A DNA stretch of 7,266 bases, from NCBI GenBank assembly GCA_023418995.1, contig JAEZYP010000049.1, positions 1 to 7,266 on the forward strand, in the 5' to 3' direction. The notes under the pieces were generated by a model. That model was not told the origin of the DNA. It did not search any database and saw nothing but the letters and a program-made list of their open reading frames with translations. This document shows positions 1 through 5,896 of the stretch, in pieces. Numbering within the stretch: the first letter of the stretch is position 1; each line of letters opens with the position of its first letter. The translations under genes were made by a program, and so were the position numbers. Source of the stretch: Bacillota bacterium. GTDB lineage: Bacteria > Bacillota > Clostridia > Oscillospirales > Acutalibacteraceae.

Positions 1-1179
1 CTCCTGCTCCACAGGGGTGGAAGGTGAGCCCGCGTTCCTAGGCGGCGGGGTTGTTACCGTTACCGGGATGTTTAGGGTGATTAACGCTTCCTCTTGACCA
101 ACCATCCCACGGAAGGACAGGGTGTAGCTGCCTGCTTGCAGGGGGCGAAGGGTGGCGCTGCGCGATCCCGCCGCTTCGGCATTTAACGCAGGGGAGGTTA
201 GCAGGTTATCAAGCTCAAACGAAGCGTCTGCGTCGTCGAGGGTTACGGTGCGCGTCTGACCCCGCTGCATGGTGATTGCGGCAGGAGAGGATGTGACCAT
301 GGGGGTGCCTTGCGCACTGTAAAAAATGCCGCCCAGCTGCTGAGCGGGCACCGAGGCAGTGACCTCACCCCTCAAAACACCAACCCCGTTATCGCTGTAG
401 ATATTACCACCCGTGAAAACCGCAGCCCCCGAGTATAAGGCTACACCAATGCATTGCGTGAATTCTGTTAACTGGATTGTACCGCCGCTCATCTGCAAAG
501 AGCCATTATTAACCGCCACGCCAATACCATAATTATTCAAAACGGCAATCGTACCACCGCTGATGCTTGCTGTACCGCCATTTAAAGCAATTCCAGTATA
601 TTTCGACGTAATGCTGCCGCCGCTCATAGACAAAGAGCCGTCTTGAACCGCTACCCCAACACCATCATTTTCTTGAACGGCAATCGTACCGCGGGTGATG
701 CTGGCGTTGCCCCCAAGTAAAAAAATACCACAATCAACCGCCGCAATATTGCCGCCACTCATAATAAGCGAGCCGCCATTGCTAACTGCAATTGCGCACG
801 ATTCACCTCCGTAAATCGTTGCACCCGGTAATACCCGCAACGCGCCGCCGTTTTCAATATTAAACGGACAGGTGTTTGCAGAGATGCTGCCCGCCGAGAA
901 GGATACCGTAGATTGGATAGCAAAAGCATAAGAGCCACAGTCAATCTCAACATCCTTGTCGAGCACCAGGTTTTGGGTAAGAGTGATGTTGTCATACAGA
1001 GTAATCGTGTCGCCTGCCACCGCCGTCTCATAAGCGTCATGAAACTCTGTTTCATCTCCCGCCTCGAGGTCACCCACCGCAAACACCGCGGGTGCACAGA
1101 ACAGCGTGAGCGAAAGGATTATGACCAGTGAAGCAGTAAGTGAAAACAGCTTTTTTACGCATATGTTTTCCTTTATCAT
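1..1179 (-). CDS. Secreted beta-helix repeat surface protein, N-terminal 393 residues (partial)
   Basis: The frame is open from the ATG at 1179 to the window edge, with no stop in 393 codons, so the C-terminus lies outside. The start has a good ribosome site (GAGGGG at 1186-1191, 6 nt away). Residues 1-34 form a signal peptide: Lys-containing N-terminus, hydrophobic core at about 11-28, probable cleavage after AVFA (residue 34). Residues 110-270 are rich in Gly, Ser, Asn and Ile and repeat with a 45-residue period: the motif GSLxMSGGxI recurs around Met140, Met185 and Met230, with a related half-repeat (ASIxxGTIAV) at 159 and 204. This is typical of right-handed parallel beta-helix (pectate-lyase-like) surface proteins. 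Residues 295-376 look like a separate beta-sandwich, followed by a Pro/Ser/Thr linker (377-390). The protein is probably exported and cell-wall attached or secreted. The anchor, if any, would be beyond the edge. A catalytic role cannot be claimed; adhesion or glycan binding is inference. Confidence 0.85.
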   Translation of the reverse strand, partial: MIKENICVKKLFSLTASLVIILSLTLFCAPAVFAVGDLEAGDETEFHDAYETAVAGDTITLYDNITLTQNLVLDKDVEIDCGSYAFAIQSTVSFSAGSISANTCPFNIENGGALRVLPGATIYGGESCAIAVSNGGSLIMSGGNIAAVDCGIFLLGGNASITRGTIAVQENDGVGVAVQDGSLSMSGGSITSKYTGIALNGGTASISGGTIAVLNNYGIGVAVNNGSLQMSGGTIQLTEFTQCIGVALYSGAAVFTGGNIYSDNGVGVLRGEVTASVPAQQLGGIFYSAQGTPMVTSSPAAITMQRGQTRTVTLDDADASFELDNLLTSPALNAEAAGSRSATLRPLQAGSYTLSFRGMVGQEEALITLNIPVTVTTPPPRNAGSPSTPVEQE

Positions 1180-1234
1180 GGTATTCCCCTCAATCCGATA
1201 TAGCTTTATAACTCATATATGGAATTGCGAAAAC

Positions 1235-1263
1235 ATAATACCATAAAAAGGGTAATGTTTCAA
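1235..1263 (-). promoter_or_regulatory. Sigma-A-type promoter of the secreted repeat protein
   Basis: On the minus strand the -35 box is TTGAAA (1258-1263) and the -10 box is TATTAT (1235-1240), separated by exactly 17 bp. Each box is one mismatch from consensus. The predicted transcription start is near 1228, leaving about 48 nt of leader before the ATG at 1179. This separates the secreted protein gene from the upstream gene cluster. Confidence 0.75.
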
Positions 1264-1277
1264 GCAAAAGGTATGTG

Positions 1278-1300
1278 AAAAGAGGGCGAAATTCAGCCCT
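1278..1300 (-). terminator. Weak intrinsic terminator overlapping the nitroreductase stop
   Basis: On the minus strand AGGGC (1296-1300) pairs with GCCCT (1283-1287) across an 8-nt loop, and CTTTT follows directly. The stop codon of the nitroreductase gene (1293-1295) lies inside the hairpin. The stem is only 5 bp and the T-run only 4, so termination may be partial. Its position between the cluster end and the next gene's promoter supports the call. Confidence 0.4.
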
Positions 1301-1847
1301 GCGTGCCTTGAAACCCGTTAAACCACGCCCGCTCGGCAAAGCCTTTTTTATCGGTGCGGGGGTTCACCTCCTGCGCCGCTGTGCCCACCGGCAGCAGGCA
1401 GACCAGCCGGTACGCTTCGGGGACATTCAGCAGCGCGGCTATCTGTCCCGCGATATCATCCTCGTCGGTGATATGCCCTTCGTACCAGCAGCTTTCGTAG
1501 CCCAGCGCCTTGATTGCCAAAAGCATGTTCTGTATCGCCGCGGAATAATCCTGCACGGAATAGCTTCTGTCGCGGTACGCAATAATCCTTTGCGTTAAAA
1601 CGCAGATAAACGCGGGGGCGGTTTGACAGATGGGGGGATCAAGCAGCCCCTTAATCCTTTTCACCAAATCGGGGTCGTCCACGGCTATGAGCGAGGTGGT
1701 TTGCTTGTTGCAGCCCGACGGCGCGGCAAGCCCCGCCTTTAGGATTGTGATTAAATCATCGCGCGGCACGCTGAGGTCCTTGTAGCGTCCTCGGTAGCTG
1801 GACCGCTGCTCAATGATGTCCAGTGCGTTGTTTAACGGTGTACTCAT
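1293..1847 (-). CDS. Nitroreductase family protein (FMN-dependent oxidoreductase)
   Basis: A 184-residue protein of the nitroreductase fold, probably a cytoplasmic FMN flavoprotein that uses NAD(P)H to reduce nitro compounds, quinones or similar substrates. Seen: an N-terminal basic segment typical of phosphate contact with FMN (RSSYRGRY, residues 15-22), the family motif APSGCNKQ (42-49), the central helix region DYSAAIQNMLLAIKALGYES (100-119) followed by CWYEGHI, and a C-terminal FAERAW segment (170-175). The length fits the short single-domain members of the family. An in-frame ATG lies 24 nt upstream at 1871, but a perfect AGGAGG (1857-1862) sits 9 nt before the ATG at 1847, so the shorter start is preferred. 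It is the last gene of the minus-strand cluster. The physiological substrate cannot be read from the sequence. Confidence 0.85.
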   Translation of the reverse strand: MSTPLNNALDIIEQRSSYRGRYKDLSVPRDDLITILKAGLAAPSGCNKQTTSLIAVDDPDLVKRIKGLLDPPICQTAPAFICVLTQRIIAYRDRSYSVQDYSAAIQNMLLAIKALGYESCWYEGHITDEDDIAGQIAALLNVPEAYRLVCLLPVGTAAQEVNPRTDKKGFAERAWFNGFQGTQG

Positions 1848-1903
1848 TGTTTTTATCCTCCTATGCGTCAATTGCCTGTGTATCGGTGCGCTATGAACAG
1901 TAC

Positions 1904-1932
1904 CGCATCATAAGCAGCAGAAGCCCGATGCG
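1904..1932. repeat. Short inverted repeat in the gap before the nitroreductase gene
   Basis: CGCATC (1904-1909) and GATGCG (1927-1932) are perfect 6-bp arms around a 17-nt spacer. No T-run follows on either strand, so it is not a convincing terminator. It lies between the GNAT stop and the nitroreductase start, in a 118-bp gap where I found no good promoter. It could be an mRNA stability or processing hairpin, or chance. Confidence 0.2.
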
Positions 1933-1965
1933 TTATGACACAGCTTGCGCCCAATACGTACAGCA

Positions 1966-2424
1966 CTATCTTGACTTGATACAAAGAACCATGCCTTCTT
2001 GTGATGCGACAAACCCGCATTTTTCATATAACGGTCTGCCTGCCTCGGTCGTATCAAGGCTTAACTCGGTAACTCCTTTTTGCGTTGCTTCTTCGATGAG
2101 AATCTTCATCATTTCAAGGGCAAGCCCTTGTCTGCGATAGCAACCACGTGTATATACATTCATGATATGCGCCCTTTTCCCGCTTGGGTGGTCAAAGGTC
2201 GGCATAACATGGATGTAGCAGATAGTCGCACACCCAATCGCTTCCCCATGATCAACCGTCAGTACGGTGGTTTGGTGAGAGTTTTTGAAGTAGTCCGTGG
2301 TAGCATCAATAAAATCCTTGCCAAACACCGTGTCTTCGGATAAGTGGTTTACCGCTTTTAGCAGTTCAATCCGTATGCGCACAACCATATCCAGCTCGGC
2401 ATCGGTCGCCTTTATGATAGTCAT
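1966..2424 (-). CDS. GNAT family N-acetyltransferase
   Basis: A 152-residue single-domain GNAT enzyme, expected to transfer an acetyl group from acetyl-CoA to an amine in the cytoplasm. The acetyl-CoA-binding motif A is clear: strand IMNVYTRGCY (87-96) followed by the pyrophosphate loop RRQGLA (97-102), matching the Q/RxxGxG/A pattern, then helix LEMMKILIEEA. Motif B is also visible, with strand LSLDTTE (121-127) and AGRPLYEKCGF (128-138), the usual LYEKxGF signature near the C-terminus. The N-terminus (MTIIKATDAELD) is typical of the family. AGGAGAG precedes the ATG at 2424 by about 8 nt. The gap to the upstream NTF2-like gene is 126 bp. The acceptor substrate is unknown; small-molecule detoxification or peptide acetylation are both possible. 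Confidence 0.88.
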   Translation of the reverse strand: MTIIKATDAELDMVVRIRIELLKAVNHLSEDTVFGKDFIDATTDYFKNSHQTTVLTVDHGEAIGCATICYIHVMPTFDHPSGKRAHIMNVYTRGCYRRQGLALEMMKILIEEATQKGVTELSLDTTEAGRPLYEKCGFVASQEGMVLCIKSR

Positions 2425-2510
2425 CTTGAACGCTCTCCTAACCCTGTTGTCGTAGTGAAACGCTTACGCAGCATCGGGTCGATCATGCCCTTGGCTTTAT
2501 AACAAACACC

Positions 2511-2534
2511 TTGCGTGGATTGCTGCTAACGCAA
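2511..2534 (-). repeat. Small hairpin after the NTF2-like gene
   Basis: On the minus strand TTGCGT (2529-2534) pairs with ACGCAA (2511-2516) over a 12-nt loop, 16 nt after the stop of the NTF2-like gene. No U-tract follows, so it would be a poor intrinsic terminator. It may mark an operon boundary or an RNA processing point, but chance is possible. Confidence 0.22.
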
Positions 2535-2550
2535 TAATCTACCGCTCATT

Positions 2551-2907
2551 TTACTTGATGATGCGGCTGTCCATATTGAATATCAGCCGCCAATTGCCGT
2601 CAAACCTCTTCCAAGAAGACGTCACATGGAAGGTTCCGGCCATATCGGCATCGTCCGGTTTGTTAACCTTAGTCTCAACAACGTAATGGTTTTGAACCAG
2701 TTCTTCCGAAGCGTATATGGTTTCATACACCAGTATCGAGTAGTCGGATATCCCAAAATCCTTTATGTACTGCGCATATTCTTTTCCGGTGCACCGATAC
2801 CCCCCGCAAACCATTACGGCATCGTCACAAACCAGTCTTTGAAACCCGGCAACATCTTTGCTTCGTGCTGCTTCCCACATCGCAATCTCACAGCTTTTTA
2901 TGTCCAT
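2551..2907 (-). CDS. NTF2-like / SnoaL-like domain protein (nuclear transport factor 2 family)
   Basis: A 118-residue protein with the cone-shaped NTF2-like fold pattern. The N-terminal helix pair is EIAMWEAARSKDVAGFQRLV (7-26), followed by CDDAVMVCGGYRCTGKEYAQYI (27-48) and then beta strands ending in TSSWKRFDGNWRLIFNMDS (96-114). The final W-K-R/D-G-N-W-R-L-I segment is the family's usual C-terminal strand pair. Members are either small enzymes or ligand-binding proteins; this one has no diagnostic catalytic set, so no reaction is assigned. The start is set by a perfect AGGAGG at 2915-2920, 7 nt before the ATG. It lies 29 bp after the CPBP membrane protein gene, probably in the same transcript. 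No signal peptide is seen, so it is cytoplasmic. Confidence 0.75.
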   Translation of the reverse strand: MDIKSCEIAMWEAARSKDVAGFQRLVCDDAVMVCGGYRCTGKEYAQYIKDFGISDYSILVYETIYASEELVQNHYVVETKVNKPDDADMAGTFHVTSSWKRFDGNWRLIFNMDSRIIK

Positions 2908-2936
2908 GAGTAACCCTCCTAAATAAAAGTTTTATG

Positions 2937-3722
2937 TTAAACGGTTGTTTTACGAATAATAAAAAGCTTGCGCATCCGGTTTTGTTTATCCAGTTCAACC
3001 AGCACAACCGCAAGCCCAATACACAGGGCGTTGCAGAAAATCACAACACCAAGCCTGTTTGCGGGCAGAGTTTGAGAAAACACATTCAAAAGACAGTGAT
3101 ACAACACACACAGCCACAGACTGTTAGTAAGCCGATAGATTGCACCCAGTATAAAGCTGCTGCCCAATAAGCCGACTAAAAAAGAACCGTGCTGTATGTA
3201 GGGGAGGGTATTTGTTATATAGAAATACATATAGTGCCACAAGCCCCACGACACAAAGGTTAGCATTGTGGCTATAAAAAAGGGGAGCTTTTTCTCTAGG
3301 AGTGGTCCAAAGGTGTATCTCCAGCCAATCTCCTCTATCCCACCAAAGAGAATGGATTGAAAAAACAGGATAAAAAACGCGTACCATTTCACCCCGTCCA
3401 CAACAAGCCCCGAACATAGCTGAGGCGCAAAAACGATTGCGATAAAACCAACCGTAACACCATATGCCGCTGCGGCTTGTCTTACATCAAAGAAGTGAAA
3501 CAGAATTTTTAGCCCGGAATCAACCCGTTTGGACTTGATCGAAATGATAATGCCCCAGATAGCCGACGAGCCGCCGCCGATGATTAGAAACAAGACATCC
3601 AGTATTTCGGGGTACGTGATATGACCCGCTCGCAGCACCGCAACAATAGCGCAAACAACAAGCATCTGCACGATCGTACCAACCCAGTATAGCCTTGCCC
3701 ATCGCATCACTGCTCTTTTCAT
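2937..3722 (-). CDS. CPBP family intramembrane glutamic endopeptidase (CAAX protease-like)
   Basis: A 261-residue polytopic membrane protein with the core motifs of the CPBP/Abi family (Rce1-like). Motif 1 is EEIGWR at 130-135 (EExxxR), with Glu130/Glu131 as the likely catalytic pair. Motif 2 is WGLWH at 159-163, supplying His163. The third motif is HCLLN at 209-213 (HxxxN), supplying His209 and Asn213. Hydrophobic segments occur at about 12-30, 41-60, 87-106, 112-128, 146-168, 182-195, 202-216 and 224-242. The C-terminus is basic and cytoplasm-like (KQNRMRKLFIIRK). All catalytic residues seem present, so it could be an active intramembrane protease; in Firmicutes such proteins can be involved in bacteriocin immunity or peptide maturation, but no bacteriocin precursor is visible nearby. 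AAGGA lies 9 nt before the ATG. The gene is 17 bp after the SRPBCC gene, within the operon-like run. Confidence 0.88.
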   Translation of the reverse strand: MKRAVMRWARLYWVGTIVQMLVVCAIVAVLRAGHITYPEILDVLFLIIGGGSSAIWGIIISIKSKRVDSGLKILFHFFDVRQAAAAYGVTVGFIAIVFAPQLCSGLVVDGVKWYAFFILFFQSILFGGIEEIGWRYTFGPLLEKKLPFFIATMLTFVSWGLWHYMYFYITNTLPYIQHGSFLVGLLGSSFILGAIYRLTNSLWLCVLYHCLLNVFSQTLPANRLGVVIFCNALCIGLAVVLVELDKQNRMRKLFIIRKTTV

Positions 3723-3739
3723 TTACACTCGTCCTTTTT

Positions 3740-4216
3740 CTATGGCGTAGTATGCAGTGATGCGCCTTGATTACGTAAAAGGCGTAGCCACTTCCTCTGC
3801 CTGTGCGCATAAAAGCTTTTTGCCCAAAGTGCCACAAACGGCGTCTTCCAGCCAGCAAGGATCTCCACCTCATCCGTGTACTGCAAGCGGTTGTCATCCA
3901 ACGGCTTTAGTAGGATTAGGTGATTCCATACCGGCACATGGGGGTTTTTTTCCTTTGTGTAAATGCGGGCTGTTGTTTCATCAAATTCAATCACGTTGAT
4001 TGAATGTACCCCAAACGGGATGATACCAAACAGCTTAAAACGAAACGAGAAGGTTTTTCCCGCCTGCCAAACAAACTCCTCGCTTGCGTTTACGGGGGTA
4101 AAGGTCGCATAGGGTGCTGCGATGTACTGCAAGGTTTGTATGGCTTTGAGCTTTTCGAAAACCTCTTGTTCCGTCGCGGGGAATACGGAGGTCTTGATGA
4201 CCGTTTTGCTTTTCAT
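3740..4216 (-). CDS. SRPBCC-fold protein (START/Bet v1-like), function unknown
   Basis: A 158-residue protein that reads like a polyketide-cyclase/START-type SRPBCC domain. The opening is KTSVFPATEQEVFEKLKAI (8-26), the standard first strand plus helix. Strands follow (FSFRFKLFGIIPFGVHSINVIEFDE, 56-80; ARIYTKEK, 83-90; VWNHLILLKPL, 96-106; RLQYTDEVEIL, 110-120), and then a long C-terminal helix, FVALWAKSFYAHRQRKWLRLL (127-147). This fold binds hydrophobic ligands in a cavity; the ligand is not predictable. AAGG lies about 9 nt before the ATG. It is 25 bp downstream of the DUF2200 gene and 17 bp upstream of the CPBP gene, so co-expression is likely. It is probably cytoplasmic, with no signal peptide. 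Confidence 0.72.
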   Translation of the reverse strand: MKSKTVIKTSVFPATEQEVFEKLKAIQTLQYIAAPYATFTPVNASEEFVWQAGKTFSFRFKLFGIIPFGVHSINVIEFDETTARIYTKEKNPHVPVWNHLILLKPLDDNRLQYTDEVEILAGWKTPFVALWAKSFYAHRQRKWLRLLRNQGASLHTTP

Positions 4217-4241
4217 CCGTTGTTACCTTCCATATCTATAT

Positions 4242-4592
4242 CTATGTTCTTAGTATTCTCACCATTGCTTTGCCTTTGGCGAGCTCATCAATCAGCTTAT
4301 CCAGATACCGTATCTTTCGCATCGTTTCATCCGCTATCTCCTCCACCCGATATCCGCAGATAACGCCTTTAATCAGTGAAGCGTTCGGGTTAAAATGGGG
4401 CGCCTGTGCAAAGAAGGTCTGGGTGTCCACGTTGCGGCTGAGCTGCTGCTGCAGGGTGTTTTCATCGTAGCCGGTAAGCCAAAAAATAATCTCATCCACC
4501 TCGCTTTTTGTTCTGCCCTTTTTCTCGGCCTTTTGCAGGTAGAGGGGATAGATTGTTGAAAACGGCATTGAAAAAATACGCGGATTTTCCAT
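4242..4592 (-). CDS. DUF2200 domain-containing protein
   Basis: A 116-residue cytoplasmic protein that I recognise as DUF2200 from several conserved blocks: IFSMPFSTIYPLYLQKAEKK (6-25), GRTKSEVDEIIFWLTGYD (26-43), the FF-AQAPHFNPN segment (60-70), SLIKGVICGYRVEEI (72-86) and the near-invariant tail MRKIRYLDKLIDELAKGKAM (91-110). The family is widespread in bacteria and has no established function. The frame extends 9 nt upstream to a GTG at 4601, but AGGAAG (4601-4606) overlaps that GTG and lies 8 nt before the ATG at 4592, so 4592 is the supported start. The gene follows the methyltransferase gene after 55 bp and leads the tightly spaced block with the SRPBCC, CPBP and NTF2-like genes. Confidence 0.85.
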   Translation of the reverse strand: MENPRIFSMPFSTIYPLYLQKAEKKGRTKSEVDEIIFWLTGYDENTLQQQLSRNVDTQTFFAQAPHFNPNASLIKGVICGYRVEEIADETMRKIRYLDKLIDELAKGKAMVRILRT

Positions 4593-4647
4593 TGGTAACA
4601 CTTCCTTTGACGACAGAATAGAGTGGGTGCCAAATAAAACAGGGTGC

Positions 4648-5565
4648 CTATAATCTGCGAGCTATCTGCTCGATATGCCTGCTGTCGGTACCGCAACAGC
4701 CTCCGAATATCTTAATGTTACTGATGTCACGAAGCAAAAGCAGCTCCTCTGCAAAGGGCAGTGGTTCGGAGCACTTTAAATCCGACGAGTTATCCAGTTC
4801 AGCGTAAGACAGAGGCGAGGTGTTTGCTTGAATACCTAAGAAGCGGTTTCTCACGGTGTAGTTTTGATTAAAGGGCTGCGATAACGCCTCGTAAACAATA
4901 CTTGGATGGACGCAGTTTGTCATATAACAGACGGGCTTTGCACAAGCCAAGGCATCAATATCGGCAATAGCCTGAGCGATTGTGGTGCCATCCACCAGCT
5001 TTCCGTCCTTTTGAATCGTGAAGCTGATGAGATAGGGCAGACCGGTTTGCGACATAGCCTGTGCCATGCCCTTTGCCTCCGGCAGGGTTGGCATAATACC
5101 GGCAAACAGAAAATCCACACCCGCTTTGCAAAACAGGTCGCACTGCCATGTGTGGAATGCTTGGGCTTCCTTTTGCGGCAACGCATTGTCGCCCGTATAC
5201 GCATCACCCTTACAGCCCATCAGTCCGCCAACATACATCTCTATGCCGCTTGCCCGCTGTATTTCGCGAAGGAACGCAACATTGTCTAAGATGATGCTCG
5301 AATCGCCGCCCGACCATGCCACGCGCTCCCTGTTTGCACGGCGGGTTGGCGTGGTTGCCAAAAACGGCAGCTCGTACCTTGTTGCAATATTAATGTATTG
5401 TTGCCAAAGCTCTTTTAAAGCAGCGCGACCATTCTCGTCATATACAAGCTTTGCCCATGCGACATGATCATCAGGGCTTAAACCGTATTCTCGCTTTAAG
5501 CGTTCCCCTAAAGCACCTTCCATTAAAACGGCACGCTTGTTTTTAATACAATTCACATAATCCAT
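4648..5565 (-). CDS. Homocysteine S-methyltransferase family protein
   Basis: A 305-residue zinc-dependent methyltransferase of the Hcy-binding (pfam S-methyl_trans) family. It is expected to move a methyl group from a donor such as S-methylmethionine or SAM to homocysteine, giving methionine in the cytoplasm. The zinc ligands are visible: Cys218 in the TNC-VHP segment, and Cys290/Cys291 in GGCCGT (288-293) near the C-terminus. The N-terminal EGALGERL (16-23) corresponds to the usual DGxxGT-type first motif but with Glu first. The length fits stand-alone members, and no cobalamin or folate domain is present, so it is not a full MetH. The frame extends 15 nt further to a TTG at 5580, but the ATG at 5565 has GGTGAG just upstream and starts a normal family N-terminus. 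The donor and true acceptor are not certain, since some relatives use selenocysteine or other thiols. It heads the minus-strand cluster. Confidence 0.85.
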   Translation of the reverse strand: MDYVNCIKNKRAVLMEGALGERLKREYGLSPDDHVAWAKLVYDENGRAALKELWQQYINIATRYELPFLATTPTRRANRERVAWSGGDSSIILDNVAFLREIQRASGIEMYVGGLMGCKGDAYTGDNALPQKEAQAFHTWQCDLFCKAGVDFLFAGIMPTLPEAKGMAQAMSQTGLPYLISFTIQKDGKLVDGTTIAQAIADIDALACAKPVCYMTNCVHPSIVYEALSQPFNQNYTVRNRFLGIQANTSPLSYAELDNSSDLKCSEPLPFAEELLLLRDISNIKIFGGCCGTDSRHIEQIARRL

Positions 5566-5611
5566 ATACTCACCTACCAAGCAAAACGTTCACACAACAA
5601 TCGTAATTATG

Positions 5612-5704
5612 AAAAAGGGCAGCGCAAGCCAGAAACTAATTGCGGCAGTACAGCTCAAAAACCGAGCGCCTTGCCACCAGCACCTGCTCGGCGCATCCCT
5701 TTGC
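5612..5704 (-). ncRNA. Candidate small structured RNA or structured leader, about 90 nt
   Basis: This stretch begins about 7 nt after an extended -10 box and ends in a T-run (minus-strand TTTTT at 5612-5616). Its ends can pair: AAAGGG-AU-GCGC (5691-5702) with GCGC-UG-CCCUUU (5614-5625), 10 of 12 positions around a 2x2 internal loop. Inside, CGAGC/GCUCG closes one hairpin (5662-5691 region, with a further UGC/GCA stem). GAGCUG/UGGCUU, including wobble pairs, can close a second, giving a three-way junction. A CCGAGC/GCTCGG hairpin followed by five Ts (5657-5691) could also act as an early terminator. It lies downstream of tRNA-Ser and 47 bp before the methyltransferase ATG, so it could be a free small RNA or a leader of that gene. 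I do not recognise a known family. This call is inference from structure. Confidence 0.4.
5657..5691 (-). terminator. Terminator-like hairpin inside the candidate RNA (possible attenuator)
   Basis: On the minus strand CCGAGC (5686-5691) pairs with GCTCGG (5662-5667), followed at once by TTTTT (5657-5661). The stem is 6 bp and GC-rich, with an 18-nt loop that can form a small inner stem. It sits about 13 nt after the predicted transcription start and about 90 nt before the methyltransferase ATG, so it could stop transcription early. It may instead be one arm of a larger RNA fold. Confidence 0.35.
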
Positions 5705-5710
5705 AGTAAT

Positions 5711-5739
5711 ATTATAGCATTTTTTTGGGTGCAAAAAAA
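5711..5739 (-). promoter_or_regulatory. Extended -10 promoter after the tRNA-Ser terminator
   Basis: The minus strand carries TGCTATAAT (5711-5719), a perfect -10 hexamer with the TGn extension. The position 17 bp upstream is only a T-run (5734-5739), which doubles as the tail of the tRNA terminator, so the -35 is poor and the extended -10 would have to carry recognition. The predicted start is near 5704. The same TGCTATAAT string occurs in the tRNA-Ser promoter. It would drive the candidate RNA and, by read-through, the methyltransferase gene cluster. Confidence 0.5.
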
Positions 5740-5770
5740 GACACGCCTTCCCGTTTGAGGAAAGCGTGTC
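5734..5770 (-). terminator. Strong intrinsic terminator of tRNA-Ser
   Basis: On the minus strand GACACGC (5764-5770) pairs with GCGTGTC (5741-5747). After one mismatch the stem continues with TTCC/GGAA, giving about 11 pairs around a 7-nt loop. Seven Ts follow directly (5734-5740). It begins 7 nt after the CCA end of the tRNA. This is the clearest terminator in the window. Confidence 0.9.
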
Positions 5771-5776
5771 TATATT

Positions 5777-5865
5777 TGGCGGAGCGGGTGGGATTCGAAC
5801 CCACGGTACCGTGAGGTACAACTGATTTCGAGTCAGTCCCGTTATGACCACTTCGATACCGCTCC
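5777..5865 (-). tRNA. tRNA-Ser, anticodon CGA
   Basis: An 89-nt class II tRNA including an encoded CCA (5777-5779). The acceptor stem pairs GGAGCGG (5' end at 5865) with CCGCTCC, with discriminator G. The anticodon stem is ACTGA/TCAGT with loop CTCGAAA, so the anticodon is CGA (5828-5830) and it reads UCG. The long variable arm has the stem GTACC/GGTAC, as expected for serine tRNAs. The T arm is GTGGG-TTCGAAT-CCCAC. It has its own promoter and terminator and appears to be a single-gene transcript. No repeat of its 3' end was found in the window, so there is no sign that it serves as an integration site here. Confidence 0.97.
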
Positions 5866-5896
5866 ATATTCATTTTTTACGCAGGAATGCCTTCGT

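Noticed and set aside
759..1097. 112-residue minus-strand open frame
   Set aside because: It is an out-of-frame shadow of the secreted repeat protein, which has the signal peptide, ribosome site and promoter.
4629..4648. Direct repeat GGGTGCC between methyltransferase and DUF2200 genes
   Set aside because: Two 7-bp copies 18 bp apart are expected by chance, and no element structure surrounds them.
5612..5704. SRP RNA (scr/ffs) following tRNA-Ser as in Bacillus
   Set aside because: A CTGTACTGCCGCAAT segment loosely recalls the SRP Alu domain, but the conserved apical core (GGAAG with AGCAGCC) is absent and the RNA is too short for the large form.
5636..5851. 71-residue minus-strand open frame
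   Set aside because: It runs straight through the tRNA-Ser gene and its terminator, so it is not a protein gene.
5777..5865. tRNA-Ser as an integration attachment site
   Set aside because: No second copy of the tRNA 3' end and no integrase gene is visible in the window.
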